A DNA stretch of 64,000 bases from positions 15,042,305 to 15,106,304 of the forward strand of contig NC_092631.1 in the NCBI RefSeq assembly GCF_039555335.1, written 5' to 3'. The translations under genes and the position numbers were made by a program. This document shows positions 12,106 through 22,599 of the stretch, in pieces (the first letter of the stretch is position 1; each line of letters opens with the position of its first letter). Below the pieces are notes generated by a model. That model saw only the letters and a list, made by a program, of their open reading frames with translations. It did no database searches and was not told the origin of the DNA. Source of the DNA: Amphiura filiformis (taxonomy: Eukaryota > Echinodermata > Ophiuroidea > Amphilepidida > Amphiuridae).

Positions 12106-13807
12106 ACCAGGGATGCAAGTAACTGTTGAAAAAACAAAAAAGCTGTGAGAGAAAGTTGCGAGTGAAGCGAATGTGCGGAGCGCTTACTCGGGGCAAAATG
12201 GTGGGAAATCCTGCTAATTTACAGCTAACTGATTCAACAAAAGACTATAGATAATAACTTTTTAAAGTTTGATCTGTAGATTTTATTGCACTTTGCTTTA
12301 TAATAATTAGAATTAGAATTTAAGTAGCAACTTACTTCATAAAGAATGAGAATGAGTAAAATTACGGCGAGTCAGAGCCTTCAGGCCATATTTTTCCAGT
12401 TTGGGTAATTTTGCTCACATAGTCCAGTTTATTTCTGCAGGGTAATGCATTGATCTTACAGGAAAAGAGTAGAGGAAGCCAGTCACTAGGATCCACAACA
12501 TGCTCATCTACCAGGGGCGCAGTTCTTTAACCCAATACATTTGTACATTTATTGAATGACCTTTGAAAATTGGGTACACAACCTTTGAAAATTGGGTACA
12601 AAAACTCATACCCTGCAACTTTGAGGTCACATTTTGCACTATGATTGTTTAAGTTATTGGACTATGCCATTGGGATGAGGCCATTGTGGTCCATAGTTAG
12701 TGGTCACACTCATGCAGTTATTGAGTTATGACAAACAAATGTTTCCCCCTCCCAGGAAACTCATGCACATTGGAGCAGCGGCGTAGCTGGGATTTTTTTC
12801 CAGGGGGGAGCAAACCTGCATGGGGCGGGGGCCCAAATCCACCAAATTTCCCTGCACTTGGGGGCGGGGGGGCAAATAGACAATTGTTGCCAGGCTTATT
12901 GATAATAATCGTATGGTATTGCATATCGTATGGATTCCCCATCTCTCTGCCCCTCCTCTCCCTCACTCCCCCTCTCTCTACTCTCTTTTCCCTCTTTCTC
13001 CCTCCTTTTTCCTTGCACTAGGGGCGGGGTCCAAATAGGCAATTTTACGCCACTGCATTGGAGGTAAAAAATAAAACCCATTGGGATCTCATGTATTGAA
13101 AACTAACTTTTTCTAATAAATATGGGCTTTGTGTTTCTCAATATTGAGCACAAACACCGCTAGCTCAGGCACCGCTCCGACTCGCCTTAACAAACCATGA
13201 AATAACATTACTTGTCATGCATGCTCACAAATTACAACTATATATTTTTTATCTCAAATTATTAATTAAATTATTTATAAAAATAGTTAGGCTAAGTTAT
13301 TGCAGTATTAAATAATATTAATATTAGTAATAAAATAATAATTTAACACCAAGGCAAGCACTGAAACGCACCCAGATCATAATACTCCCAACGAATAGAC
13401 CAATTGGCCCTCGGGAAGTGGCCATTGTACCCTCCGATTTGTTTGTGTGTTTATTTCATTTCACTTTATTTAAAAGTATATACATTTCATTCAATGACTT
13501 TATGGGTTTATCCTTAGTGTAAGAGAGCACGAAATACTAAGCAATAGGATTAAAGTTAGGATTTAGGGTTAGGGTAGGATTAAGGTTAGGATTAGAGTTG
13601 GGATTTGTTTGGTGTTCTTTTACACGAAGGATACACCACTTTATGTTGGACAGAGTTAAATATATCATCCGGACATGAACATGTATGCTACATATACTAC
13701 ATGTATCAATTACTTGCATAATGTAATCTTTTTTTACAACAGTACTGTTATTTTACTATTTACAGTTATTTACTATTTTATACAAATGGCACAATAAATC
13801 AACTGCT
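12106..13807. other. Intergenic with low-complexity patches
   Basis: No gene is seen. Notable patches are a 25-bp tandem pair (CCTTTGAAAATTGGGTAC) at about 12560-12610, pyrimidine-rich DNA at 12935-13020, and telomere-like degenerate TTAGGG/TTAGGATT repeats at about 13548-13612. Confidence 0.45.
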
Positions 13808-13923
13808 CAGTGCCATAAGTGGGTAAGTACAATAGCTGCCCTGTGAACATTTGGCAATTTACACACAGTATGTTGTACTCATCTACACATGGCAGCTAGT
13901 GCACTTACCCACTTCTGGCACTG
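13808..13923. mobile_element. Short MITE, 116 bp
   Basis: About 21-bp inverted ends: CAGTGCCATAAGTGGGTAAG at the left and CTTACCCACTTCTGGCACTG at the right. The CAGTG termini resemble those of hAT-type elements. I could not identify a clear 8-bp target duplication. Confidence 0.65.
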
Positions 13924-14147
13924 TAGAGATAGATCCATGGAGTATGTACATGTAGGGGTGTACATATGGTCCATTTGGCTTTCTCTGCGCCCTACATTTA
14001 TACACCGCTCTGACACTACTGACTGGAGGAAGCAAAATGGATTAAAGGTTACTCTCCCCTCCCCCTTTGAACCTGTACCTGCAAATTTCTGGGTACTAAA
14101 TCCCAGTTATCATCATTGGGTAGGAAAAACCTAGATGTGTTATTGGC

Positions 14148-14213
14148 CCTTGAACATGTTTAAAGCAAATTTTCCTATGTAATCTCTTGGCAGTTTGTTT
14201 TAAACATGTTCAA
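14148..14213. repeat. Short inverted repeat
   Basis: CCTTGAACATGTTTAAA near 14149 is mirrored by TTTAAACATGTTCAAGG near 14196, a 17-bp perfect inverted repeat around a 30-bp loop. Confidence 0.7.
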
Positions 14214-14366
14214 GGTCCACAAGTACATAGGTTTATCCTGCCAAACGATGTTATGTTACTATTTTTAACTCCTGGATCACCCCTACATGTACATGTATGT
14301 ATTATTTGGTTTACAAGACTCTAGTTGCAAGGTTTGACAAAATATCAAATCAAATGAATAAGTTCC

Positions 14367-14427
14367 TTGGGCTATTCCAGTTGAAATCCACACACCCTCT
14401 GGTATGGATTTCAACTCAATAGCCTAT
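14367..14427. mobile_element. MITE of the TATTCCAGTTGAAATCCA family, short copy
   Basis: GGGCTATTCCAGTTGAAATC at the left and the inverted ATGGATTTCAACTCAATAGC at the right leave only a small loop. Longer members of the family lie at 19801, 20482, 41104, 45190 and 62600. Confidence 0.75.
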
Positions 14428-15048
14428 TGCAATTGGGAACTGGAGCTACCTTGGTGAGTTAGCTCATGTGCAAAGGCTATACCGCTATAGTGTGCTTTCA
14501 CTTCCAGCATTTTATTCTTGAAATTTTGGATGCAAATATTCCAATTATGAAATATGTCAACAGAAAGAGAAAGATCTTGATGCTATATTAAATACTGTAA
14601 TAATAGTAACATTGTATCTCCAGTATTTTCTGATAAATTTCATTTAAAAGATAAAAATCTCAATTATTTCATTTTAAGTCAAAGTAAGCAAACAGCTAGT
14701 GTCTTGCAAATCATCAAGAATGCTATTATTGAATACAATTTGACATTATTCAAACAAAGTACAAAATGTTGAAAAAATCTGAAAGATAAATGGTTGAAGC
14801 TAATTACAATTAAGTAGATTTTTCACATCTTTACAAGTAAAAAATTAGATAGATATTATTATCATATTGTTTTACACAACAGGTAGACAATACTTTTGAG
14901 ATGTTTTATGCTTATAAACAAAATATATACCGTTTTGTGAAATGTTATCTATCAATTCCTTTGGAGAAAAGTTTTTAGGGATTAACTTCTTAATCATTGG
15001 GTATGGTAGTCCCATTTTTTCATCTATATTGAGGGTTGATAACTAGAA
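14428..15048. other. Intergenic, no gene seen
   Basis: AT-rich unique sequence without coding signal. Confidence 0.4.
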
Positions 15049-15332
15049 AGCCACAACTCACAATGACCTGATCCCACAAAATTAGCATAAAGTCATCTGG
15101 GTACTATAGAAGATACAGTTCATTAAACATGACAAAACTAAATAGAAAACAAAAGAACTTCTGGAGGAAATATAGATTTTTGAAGATCAAAGCAAGGAGC
15201 CATCCTAACATATTTGGAATGATTTTATAAAGGGTATAAAATAATGATTTCAAATCTGGAGTATCTCAGAAGTTATTTTATCAACTTTATGCTCAATTTG
15301 TGAGAGCAGGTCATTGTGAGTTAAGGCTTTCT
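15049..15332. mobile_element. Foldback element, 284 bp
   Basis: The left arm (AGAAAGCCACAACTCACAAT then GACCTGATCCCACAAAATTA) is mirrored at 15299-15332 (GCAGGTCATTGTGAGTTAAG then GCTTTCT). The GACCTGxTCCCACAAAAT motif also begins the larger foldback element at about 16105, so the two are related. Confidence 0.6.
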
Positions 15333-16096
15333 ACAATCTACATGTACTTCGCAGGCACGATATTTTTGTACCTTCCACCGAGGCCTAACACTAAAACAAT
15401 ATGATTCCAAGTTTTGGGTTAAATTATTGCTATACAGGGGTTTAGATATAAGAAGCAAAAACATGTATCCCGATAGCTCATTGAACAGTGTATTGTATTG
15501 TATTGAACATGTATTGTATAACACCACCATGAGCAACTGTACCACTTTTTTGTTCACACCATCTAAACAGATCTCAGGCCTAAAATTTCAATCTTGTTAA
15601 TTAGGTTGTGGGAAATTATATCCTATGCAATACCATCCAGAAGTTCAGTGTCCCTTTTTAACTAGATTTCAAATGGCTTATCAAAGGTCCTCAGTACCCA
15701 AGGACTTGTTGCAGCCTGTCTGTCAAGAGCCTTACAGGTATTGTGTGTTTTTTACTTGGCAAGTTGGCAAGGTACAGAAGCATTACAGAATTGTTTTCTG
15801 TTAATGAACTTGCTGTAAAATATTTTTCACTTTATCACGAATTATTAATCGAAGATCAAATATTTTGCAATTAGTATGATCTTAATACACGTAAACATTT
15901 AGGAATAGGTCAAACAATGCATACTACACATTTTACACAATTAAATTTGGTCAAAATTTGCCAGCACAATAATAATCATCTATCTGTTTATTTGTTCATG
16001 ATGAAAATTGTTTAAAAACTACTACTGAAAAGGATTATTCATGTAAGACTCAAGAAAATTCAAAATGTGGTAAACAGGGACATCACATGTATGTAA
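15333..16096. other. Intergenic, no gene seen
   Basis: AT-rich unique sequence without coding signal. Confidence 0.35.
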
Positions 16097-16546
16097 CATA
16101 TACGACCTGCTCCCACAAAATGAGGGTAAAGTCACAATTTGGTAGTTTCAAGACTCCCTGGCTGCTGATTTGGTCTGTACAAGACAGTATGGGGCATTCT
16201 ATATGTGGCATTCTTAGTCAGTAGGAGTGGTCTAGTTCGTAGACACATTTCTGATTGGATAATCGCATGATTTCGGGTGCCGTCTATCAGGCCGTAGACG
16301 ACCCCACGTCATCATGTGTCTTGATAATGCGTAACACTCTTGTAGAGGTGCGCGTATGTATCGCGCTGTATGTGTAGACTAGTGCGGAATACGCAAACGC
16401 GCTAACAGTACGCGCAACAGAATATGTGAAGTTGTAAACAAGTTTCGTTCATTTGATAATGAGGGGAGTTTTTATGAAGATAACTTAGTTTTTACTTAAA
16501 AAAATTGTTTACAGTTATTAAAATAGTATTTATTAACTGACTAAGA

Positions 16547-16735
16547 ATGAGAATAAACGATAGGAATTTTTATTTTGCCTATCCTCTACCTATGATAGAC
16601 GACAGGCATGTCCAATATTTTTATTGTAGTGGATACCGGCTGCGCTGGCATCCATTACTCAAAATATTGGACCTGCCTGTCGTTTATCACACGGTAGAGG
16701 ATAGGCAAAATAAAAATTCCTATCGTTTATTCTCT
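16547..16735. repeat. Near-perfect palindrome, about 85-bp arms
   Basis: The arms begin GAGAATAAACGATAGGAATT and end with the inverted AATTCCTATCGTTTATTCTC. The centre contains GTGGATACCGGCTGCGCTGG. CCAATATTTTTATTGTAGTG and ACCGG also occur inverted near 27960-28010, so this is part of a dispersed family. Confidence 0.85.
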
Positions 16736-16738
16736 AAA

Positions 16739-16776
16739 TAGAATGTCCTTTGTGAATGTGGCATTCACAAAGGCCA
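16739..16776. repeat. Small perfect hairpin
   Basis: CCTTTGTGAATG is followed almost at once by CATTCACAAAGG, separated by two bases. It could form a stem-loop in DNA or RNA; no gene lies next to it. Confidence 0.6.
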
Positions 16777-17607
16777 TACTACTAGCTTGTAAATGTGTGC
16801 ATCAAATAAAGAACATCAACTCAGCAGCCAGGTCCTGAAACTATTTTGCGACATTACACACATTTTGTGGGAGCAAGTCACATTTCTGGTTTAGTGGGAT
16901 ACATTGTAGGAAAGCACTGACAAACCTATGAGGGGATTATACACAAATCAAAAAGGCAATTGAAACTGACAGAAAACATTTTAAATAATGATTCTTTTTT
17001 TCCATTTGGCGGTGGTTGTCGTCACTGATTTCAACTCATTGAATCTTGAACCTTGTGAAAACATTGCTCAGAAACATTCATCAATTATTTGTTTACTATT
17101 ATTGACAACGTGGCAACTCTGTTCACAGAAGGCGACTGATTCTGGTATCTCTCCTGTTCGGTCACTACTGTCTGTTCAATTAGCTTAGATTCTTGAATTT
17201 TTAAGATATTTGAAAAAATACAAAATTGTGGTCAAAGTCATTAAAGAAAAGTGTTAGCACAGCCTTAGACCTAATGTGATTTATACTTTTCAAATTCTAA
17301 AGTTCAATTTAAAACCCCATTTCTTTTCAATTTTGGTCGTTTCCCGCGATATTTTGATAAAAAGCCGTAGAACGTCAGGTACCATAAACTTTTTTTGAAT
17401 CAATCCATTTAGAGTAATGGGGACGAATGTCATAATGCGCTGAGATAGTATTATTTATTCGACCATCCGCATCAAAAAGTATAATTGTCCAGCAAAATAT
17501 TGGCCAGTATGCCTATGTGTTGAAATCCTACTGTTGAAACATTACGTTATTATTTATGAACTAAGTTTTCTAAAATAGGCACAGCTTATATAAATACATT
17601 CCTTGCG

Positions 17608-17645
17608 TATTTATTTATTTATTTATTTATTTATTATTTATGTAT

Positions 17646-17744
<99 letters not shown>

Positions 17745-17745
17745 T
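17608..17745. repeat. TTTA microsatellite
   Basis: About 34 near-perfect TTTA/ATTT units in the loop of the foldback element. On the minus strand it reads as repeated AATAAATA, that is, many polyadenylation-signal-like hexamers downstream of SNAP47. Confidence 0.9.
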
Positions 17746-18451
17746 TTTGTGAATGGGTCTGAGAAGGTGTAGGCCTATTATAAAACTACACATTTATTTT
17801 CAATTTGTTATTTCGCTTTGTTTGTTGAATACAAACTATGAGAAGGACATTTGGAAACAAAAGAACTTTTGTACAAGAAAATATTATTTAAAACAATCAG
17901 GTTACAGAAAACAATTCTCGTAAAGTCTGTGTATCTGAAAATGTCAAGGAAATGCTGATATTCTTGGAAAGGAATGATGGTATTAAACATGTTAAACAAG
18001 ACTCAATTTACATTGTAAACCAGTTGAAATAAGAACGAAATCCATAATTTTAATGCCATTGTTTACGAAAAAAATAATGCTCAGAATTATGTTATGCATA
18101 AAACGTAATCGCGCCATATAATTTTGTGTAACAAAAACCGATGGACCATCATCACCTATAGAACCTATCAAATAACCGGAACGGTATAACAATTGAAATG
18201 GCAGGACAGATTGGTGGACAGATTGTTTTGCTAAATTGGATAGGGTCTATGCCCTAAGTTGAGAATGGACCGTCCCACTCGATTTGTGAAAAGGTCGCGA
18301 ACCCTTTTGGTGGACCCAAGTAACTGCCTAAAATGAGGCAAAATTGAAAAGAAATGGGGTTCTAAATTGAACTTGGGAATTTGAAAAGTATAAATCACGT
18401 TAGGTCTAAGGCTGTGCTAACACTTTTCTTTGATGACTTTGGCTGCAATTT

Positions 18452-18457
18452 TTTATT
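18452..18457 (-). terminator. Candidate polyadenylation signal of SNAP47
   Basis: The first AATAAA found on the minus strand below the SNAP47 stop, about 400 bases downstream. It lies in the right arm of the foldback element. No cDNA evidence is available, so use is only inferred. Confidence 0.3.
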
Positions 18458-18857
18458 TTTTCAAATATCTTAAAAATTCAAGAATCTAAGCTAATTGAAC
18501 AGACAGTAGCATCAAACACTTAATGTGTCGCTGGGAAAATCTTCAAAAGTCGCCCAATTGGGCTACCAAATTGACAACTTGGCAACTCTGCTTCACAGCA
18601 GGCGATTGATTCTTTTGGTATCCCTCCCTGTTCGGTCACTAGCATCAGAAACTTAATGTGTCGCTGGGAAAATCTTCAAAAGTCGCCCAATTGGGCTTCC
18701 AAATTGACGACTTGGCAACTCTGCTTCACAGAAGGCGATTGATTCTTTTGGTATCCCTCCCTGTTCGGTCACTAGCATCAAACACTTAACATGTCGCTGG
18801 TAAAATCTTCAAAAGTCGCTCAATTGGGCTACCAAATTGACGACTTGGCAACTCTGT

Positions 18858-19150
18858 TCACAGAAGGCGATTGATTCTTTTGGTATCCCTCCCTATTCGA
18901 TCACTAGCATCAGACACTTCCTGTGTAAGCTGATCAAGCAACTGATCTTGTCTATCAAGCTCTGGTGCTATCTCAGTAGCCAATGATTTCAGGCCTCTCA
19001 GAACCTGACTGAGTTCATCTGCTTCTGCATCTGTTACGCCCTGTGATTGGTGGAGAGCTTGGAGCTGCGGTCCTATTGGACGGTCTTGATCGAAAGCGGT
19101 GGTGCCCTGTAGGTGATTCTGGCTCATTTGAGTTGCACTTGATATTAACT
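18858..19150 (-). CDS. SNAP47: SNAP47 coding exon 3 (C-terminal Qc SNARE helix)
   Basis: The acceptor CTCTTAATTACAG precedes AGTTAATATC, and the first two bases complete a GAG codon. The exon encodes the last 97 residues: a polar linker (MSQNHLQGTTAFDQD), then the heptad-like Qc SNARE motif from ADELSQVLRGLKSLA to TKRINRLL, followed by TGA. Human SNAP47 ends in a very similar KRL-containing tail. The final 18 codons are what is duplicated downstream. Confidence 0.93.
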
Positions 19151-22100
19151 CTGTAATTAAGAGTAAAAGGTAAAGTGATCAATACATTTTTTTGTGTATG
19201 TGATATTATTGATGTTACAAAAATTAAGGAAAAATTGTTACTGGAACTGTAACAAAGATATTGAATTGGGAGTCCATTTACACATTTTGATGACTAAATG
19301 CTTTTTTTTTTTTGCTTGAAGGCTAGCAGCACATGTTTTTGGTACATAATGAACATCAAAGCAGCCCTTAGGTAAAAACAAGCATTTAGTCCTATACATA
19401 CATACCAAAATATATGCTGCTGCATTCATTTATTAATAACAAGAAGAAATATACATGTAAAAACCGAAGAGAATACACCCAAAAGTACCAACTCCGTCAT
19501 GTTTGTGCGTCACTCATGGACTGCAAAATAGTGTAGGCCTACATTGTACCTCCCAATTATTTGTGTGATTTAAAGTAAGTACTTCTTTTTGTTACACTAT
19601 ATATAAATTAGGTAATTCTTGGCCAAGCTTGAACGTACCTGTTGTGTCTATAATGTACTAAACATGTACACACGCAGTGTAAGGCCTGTGCATGCAATCC
19701 TGTGTTTATCTTGCTTGAGCTACAAGCATGCTGAGTATTCGAACTTGACCATAAATTATCTACAATCCATGCTAATTGCTACACCTGCAAACCTTTTATT
19801 GGGCTATTCCAGTTGAAATCCACACCCCCCCCTATGGAAGACATAACCTTAATCTCCCACACAGGGGAGTAGATTTCAAATGGAGTCACCCGTTCAGGCA
19901 AGCTCGAGATATTACATTTACATTTACTATCTTACATTATCTTGCTGTATTTCAGCTAGAGCGCCAGACGACAAGCTTCCAGGTTTTTTTTTAGAACAAT
20001 ACTGTTACGTAAGACGAAGAAGAAACCCACTTCGGAGCCCGGCCTACTCATTATTTCATTGTACTTATTGCAATTTACCTCCACACATTACGTAATCAAC
20101 ACAAAGCTTTTGTGAGGATTAGTGAGTGGATAAGAAATTGACAGCGGAGGATACGAAGGACACGCCGATTGTTAGTTGTAACGTTTTAATATTTTACTGC
20201 ATGGCATTCCGCAAGCACCAAGACAAATTATGCCGTATTTTTCCAAAGATCATCTCATATAAAGTAAGCTGAATGCGATCTGTACTTTTGTAACATTCCG
20301 ATTGCTTTTGATCACCTATTATCGGCGAATATGCTTGAAAACATGTGAGTTCATGTTGTGTAAACATAATTAGCATGGACACAAATGAAATTACGATGCA
20401 ATACAATGCAATTTGAATGCACAGCAGATCTATAGAAATAAGGCTGCCCGGTTTTATGCAGAATTAGACCACGTCTGGTTCAGGCAATGCCATTTAAAAT
20501 TCACACACCCTGTGTGGAAGATTAAGGTCATGTCTTCCATAGGGGTGTATGGATTTCAAATGGAATAGCCTACATGTATTTGCAACATACAAGCTAAAGC
20601 TTAGAGATGCAAATTATTGCTTTATTGCAAATTAATGATTTCAGGCTTTTGCCAACAAATGCTGGAGGTACACTATTTTGGTGTCCCTGTGTGACAAGCC
20701 AAAATGGAGGAGTTATTACAATAGCATTACGATAGCATTACGCACTGGTCAATTCTAAGTTGATACTCTTTGGGTGTAACCTTTTTGGTAAAAACATGAT
20801 GAAATACGCTCATCAAAAAATGGTGCATAAATACAAACCTTGTAGTTTTTGTTGCTGTGATGAAGCCCGCTGTTTAGTGCTAGTCCTCTCTACATGCCCA
20901 TGCATTTGTGGATCTTCATAATCCAGTTTCCTCCCATAAACAGGCTGTAACAATCTCAAAACATAAATAAGCTTGGCACTTGTGATACACGCATACACAT
21001 CTGGCTGGCCCATCAGACGCCTCACGATGACAAGTTCCCACGGCGTCGGTACCGTTATGCGTGTGACCTCTTCCGGTTTGAAAGACAACACTTCGACATG
21101 CTTGGAATTGCTTAATGTGATGATTTTGTTCCAAATGCTAAAATATCCTGGTTTTTGAGCATCCTGCGGCTTCAATGCATAAAGAATAGAGTATTCCACA
21201 ATTTCGTCTTCGGTGGTACCACTGGTGGGAGCAGTCATAACTGGTCTGATACGCCATCGTCCTAACCAGGACTCCAAATTGCTTAGATTACCTTCTGCGA
21301 TGCCTAGATCTCGATTGATTCTATCCACCCCATCAAAGGCATCTCCGAGCTGTTCACCCTGATGATGTAAGTCTGAAGCCGCAGCAGCCAGAGTAGCCTG
21401 TGCATCATGCGCTTCCATCAGCATCTCCTTCCCAAGTCTTGTTCTCAGCTTTGATCCAGCAATTCCGGAATTTTCCGCATTAACGAGGAGACCTTCTCTC
21501 CAGAAATGCTCTATTGTGTTTAGTACGACGTACGGGTTGGCGCACGTGAAAGACGAGAACCAGTAAGATTTATGGCTGACAAGAAGCACTACGGTGTTGA
21601 ATACAAGCCACGTTTTCTCCATTCTTATCTCTGAAAAGGAATTATAAAAAAAAATCATAGTATCATTTTCAAAATTTTATGACACTTGTTTGGTATTAAA
21701 AAAAAATTCAAAAATAACAAAAATATTAGGGTACACCCCATCAGTCCGAAACCCTGTCAGTAGGAACCACCATTAGTCCAAATTTTAAGCTTAATTAAGC
21801 GGTGGTTCGGAGTCCGACTGACAGTGTTTCGGACTGACCGAGAGACCCCAAATATTAGGGACCTCTTCATTTTTATGTGCTAACAAAGCCTTTGCTATTG
21901 CAGTCAAGCTACTAGCTCAATCGATAAGGCGTTTGACTATGGTGCGAGAGGTTGCGGCTACCAATCCTGGTGGTGACTAATACACTCTCATGGAAAAATT
22001 GAATCAGCTTGAAATTTCCCTGGACAAGGAACTTACTGAGTTCTCATTGTAACCCGTACGAAACTCGGGAACCTGATCCTGGTTGCGATGGTCATTCGTT

Positions 22101-22588
22101 GAATGTCTAGGGTGTGTGCTCTTGAAGCTGCAAAGTCCCTGTGTGGTTGTTAAATGGTTTATGGAATGATGTGGGCCGTAGTGGTTAGCGACAACATGTA
22201 AAGTGTGCTGAGGCTAGTAGATCAACCTTTAGACGTTGTGCTTGTGCGTAGCACACTATAAATCACTGCGCTTTTTATTGCAATTTTACACAGAAATGAA
22301 CAGTAAATTTGTAAAAACTTAACAAATAATATGTGCCTCGCTCACCAAATTTTGAGAGTGTCCTATTTTGAGAAAGTCCAGATGATGTAGGCCTACATTA
22401 TTTATTTTACTTGGCCTAATTACCTGTGATGCAGTCCAGAGAAAGAATCAAGCCCTTGTCACTTTCCGATTCCTGAAAGCAGAGAAATTGGCCCCAAGTT
22501 TCAGTGTTCCTTTCACCCATTTTTTATCTTCTGTATACCTGGATGTCCCCCATTCCCGTATAGCATGCTGGCCTGCTATTTCATCCAT
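18858..22588 (-). CDS. SNAP47: SNAP47, Qb/Qc SNARE protein (three coding exons)
   Basis: Synaptosomal-associated protein 47 supplies the Qb and Qc helices of SNARE complexes in vesicle fusion. Unlike SNAP-25 it has no palmitoylated cysteine linker; it has an N-terminal PH-like region. The exons are 22588-22424, 21630-20839 and 19150-18858, with phase-consistent GT/AG junctions that both rebuild a GAG codon. What supports the family: WVKGTLKL near the N-terminus, IEHFWREGLL, a Qb helix at about residues 123-177 (LHHQGEQL at the zero layer), a middle region with VPTPWELVIVRRLMGQPD, and a Qc helix at about 359-416 (ELDRQDQLLDQL). One base is missing in exon 1, in a run of four G. Adding one base makes the total 1251 nt, 416 aa, which agrees with human SNAP47 read from its internal Met (about 419 aa). 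The 5' UTR exon and promoter were not found. Confidence 0.93.
19801..19898. mobile_element. MITE of the GAAATCCA family
   Basis: Left end GGGCTATTCCAGTTGAAATC, then ACCTTAATCTCCCACACAGG and ATTTCAAATGGAGTCACCC. It lacks the far inverted end, so it is a partial copy. Confidence 0.65.
20482..20573. mobile_element. MITE of the GAAATCCA family
   Basis: ATGCCATTTAAAATTCACAC at the left is mirrored by GTATGGATTTCAAATGGAAT at the right, with the family core GTGTGGAAGATTAAGGTCAT between. Confidence 0.7.
20839..21630 (-). CDS. SNAP47: SNAP47 coding exon 2 (end of PH region, Qb SNARE, middle domain)
   Basis: The acceptor TTCCTTTTCAG precedes AGATAAGAATGG; the donor is AG|GTTTGT. The exon is 792 nt, entered and left in phase 1. 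It encodes EIRMEKTWLVFNTVVLLVSH (end of the PH-like region, aligned to human EIKKE...), YWFSS, IEHFWREGLL, the Qb SNARE helix, and the SNAP47-specific middle region. The internal Met codon just after the acceptor is not the start, because the upstream exon splices in frame and continues the homology. Confidence 0.93.
21732..21849. mobile_element. Short MITE in SNAP47 intron 1
   Basis: CAGTCCGAAACCCTGTCAGT near 21742 is mirrored by ACTGACAGTGTTTCGGACTG near 21818. The block is flanked by identical 11-bp repeats AAATATTAGGG (21721-21731, 21850-21860), a probable target duplication. Confidence 0.7.
21905..22275 (+). mobile_element. tRNA-derived SINE
   Basis: It starts with an A-box-like CTAGCTCAATCGATAAGGCG and a degenerate B-box region (GGCTACCAATCCTGG) at normal tRNA spacing. 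A unique body follows, then the 3' end GTGCGTAGCACACTATAAAT, CACTGCGCTTTTTATT. That combination of tRNA-like head and short 3' tail is typical of SINEs in marine invertebrates. It lies inside SNAP47 intron 1, antisense to the gene. Confidence 0.7.
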
Positions 22589-22599
22589 GCTGCTGTTGT
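22424..22599 (-). CDS. SNAP47: SNAP47 coding exon 1 (start codon, N-terminal PH region), with a frameshift
   Basis: The acceptor TCTGTCTTTCAG precedes ACAACAGCAGC and then ATG at 22588-22586. This Met is chosen because the reading continues into the conserved WVKGTLKL block, as in human SNAP47. After the run of four G (22492-22495 on the plus strand) the frame stops within 15 codons. A frame one base over reads QFLCFQESESDKGLILSLDC to the donor ACAG|GTAATT and splices in phase to exon 2. The gene is therefore either frameshifted in this haplotype or the assembly lost one G. The acceptor upstream of ATG implies at least one 5' UTR exon beyond 22600. Confidence 0.85.

Larger units (their letters stand above)
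16105..16880. mobile_element. Foldback element with nested palindromes
   Basis: The outer arms are about 60 bp and imperfect. GACCTGCTCCCACAAAATGA to CTGGCTGCTGA at the left is mirrored by TCAGCAGCCAGG to TTTTGTGGGAGCAAGTC at the right. Inside are inverted CATTCTTAGTCAGT (16209-16222) and ACTGACTAAGAATG (16536-16549), then a near-perfect palindrome at 16547-16735. The 16230-16420 part is richer in CpG than its surroundings. No coding sequence is seen. Confidence 0.6.
17168..18506. mobile_element. Foldback/Tc1-mariner-like element with TA target duplication
   Basis: The terminal inverted repeats are about 170-180 bp, beginning CTGTCTGTTCAATTAGCTTA. The left arm is 17168 to about 17345 and the right arm about 18338-18506. 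The element is flanked on both sides by TA (17166-17167, 18507-18508). Neighbouring uninterrupted copies of the host repeat read GGTCACTAGCATCA, exactly the empty site with a single TA. The interior holds a TTTA microsatellite and no transposase frame, so it is non-autonomous. Confidence 0.85.
17096..18857. repeat. Duplicated SNAP47 3' end, about 133-bp unit
   Basis: The end of the last SNAP47 coding exon (about 18 codons, with the stop) and its 3' flank are repeated. Diverged copies have the TTCTTTTGGTATCCCTCCCT coding block near 18612 and 18746, next to the real one at 18875. A more diverged fourth copy near 17140 is split by the foldback element at 17168-18506. The copies share TCTTCAAAAGTCGCCCAATT between units. 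They have no convincing splice acceptors and are unlikely to be used as exons. Confidence 0.8.
19151..20838 (-). other. SNAP47 intron 2
   Basis: The donor is GTTTGT at 20838 and the acceptor CAG at 19151-19153. The intron contains copies of the GAAATCCA MITE at about 19801-19898 and 20482-20573 and no other recognised gene. Confidence 0.8.

Noticed and set aside
13548-13612. Telomere-like TTAGGG repeats
   Set aside because: Only a few degenerate units mixed with TTAGGATT in the middle of ordinary sequence. A short interstitial tract, not a telomere.
22424-22520. Mini-intron within SNAP47 exon 1 to explain the frame change
   Set aside because: The acceptor TTTCTCTGCTTTCAG is good, but the only possible donors upstream would give an intron of about 45 nt and remove conserved residues. 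A lost G is simpler.
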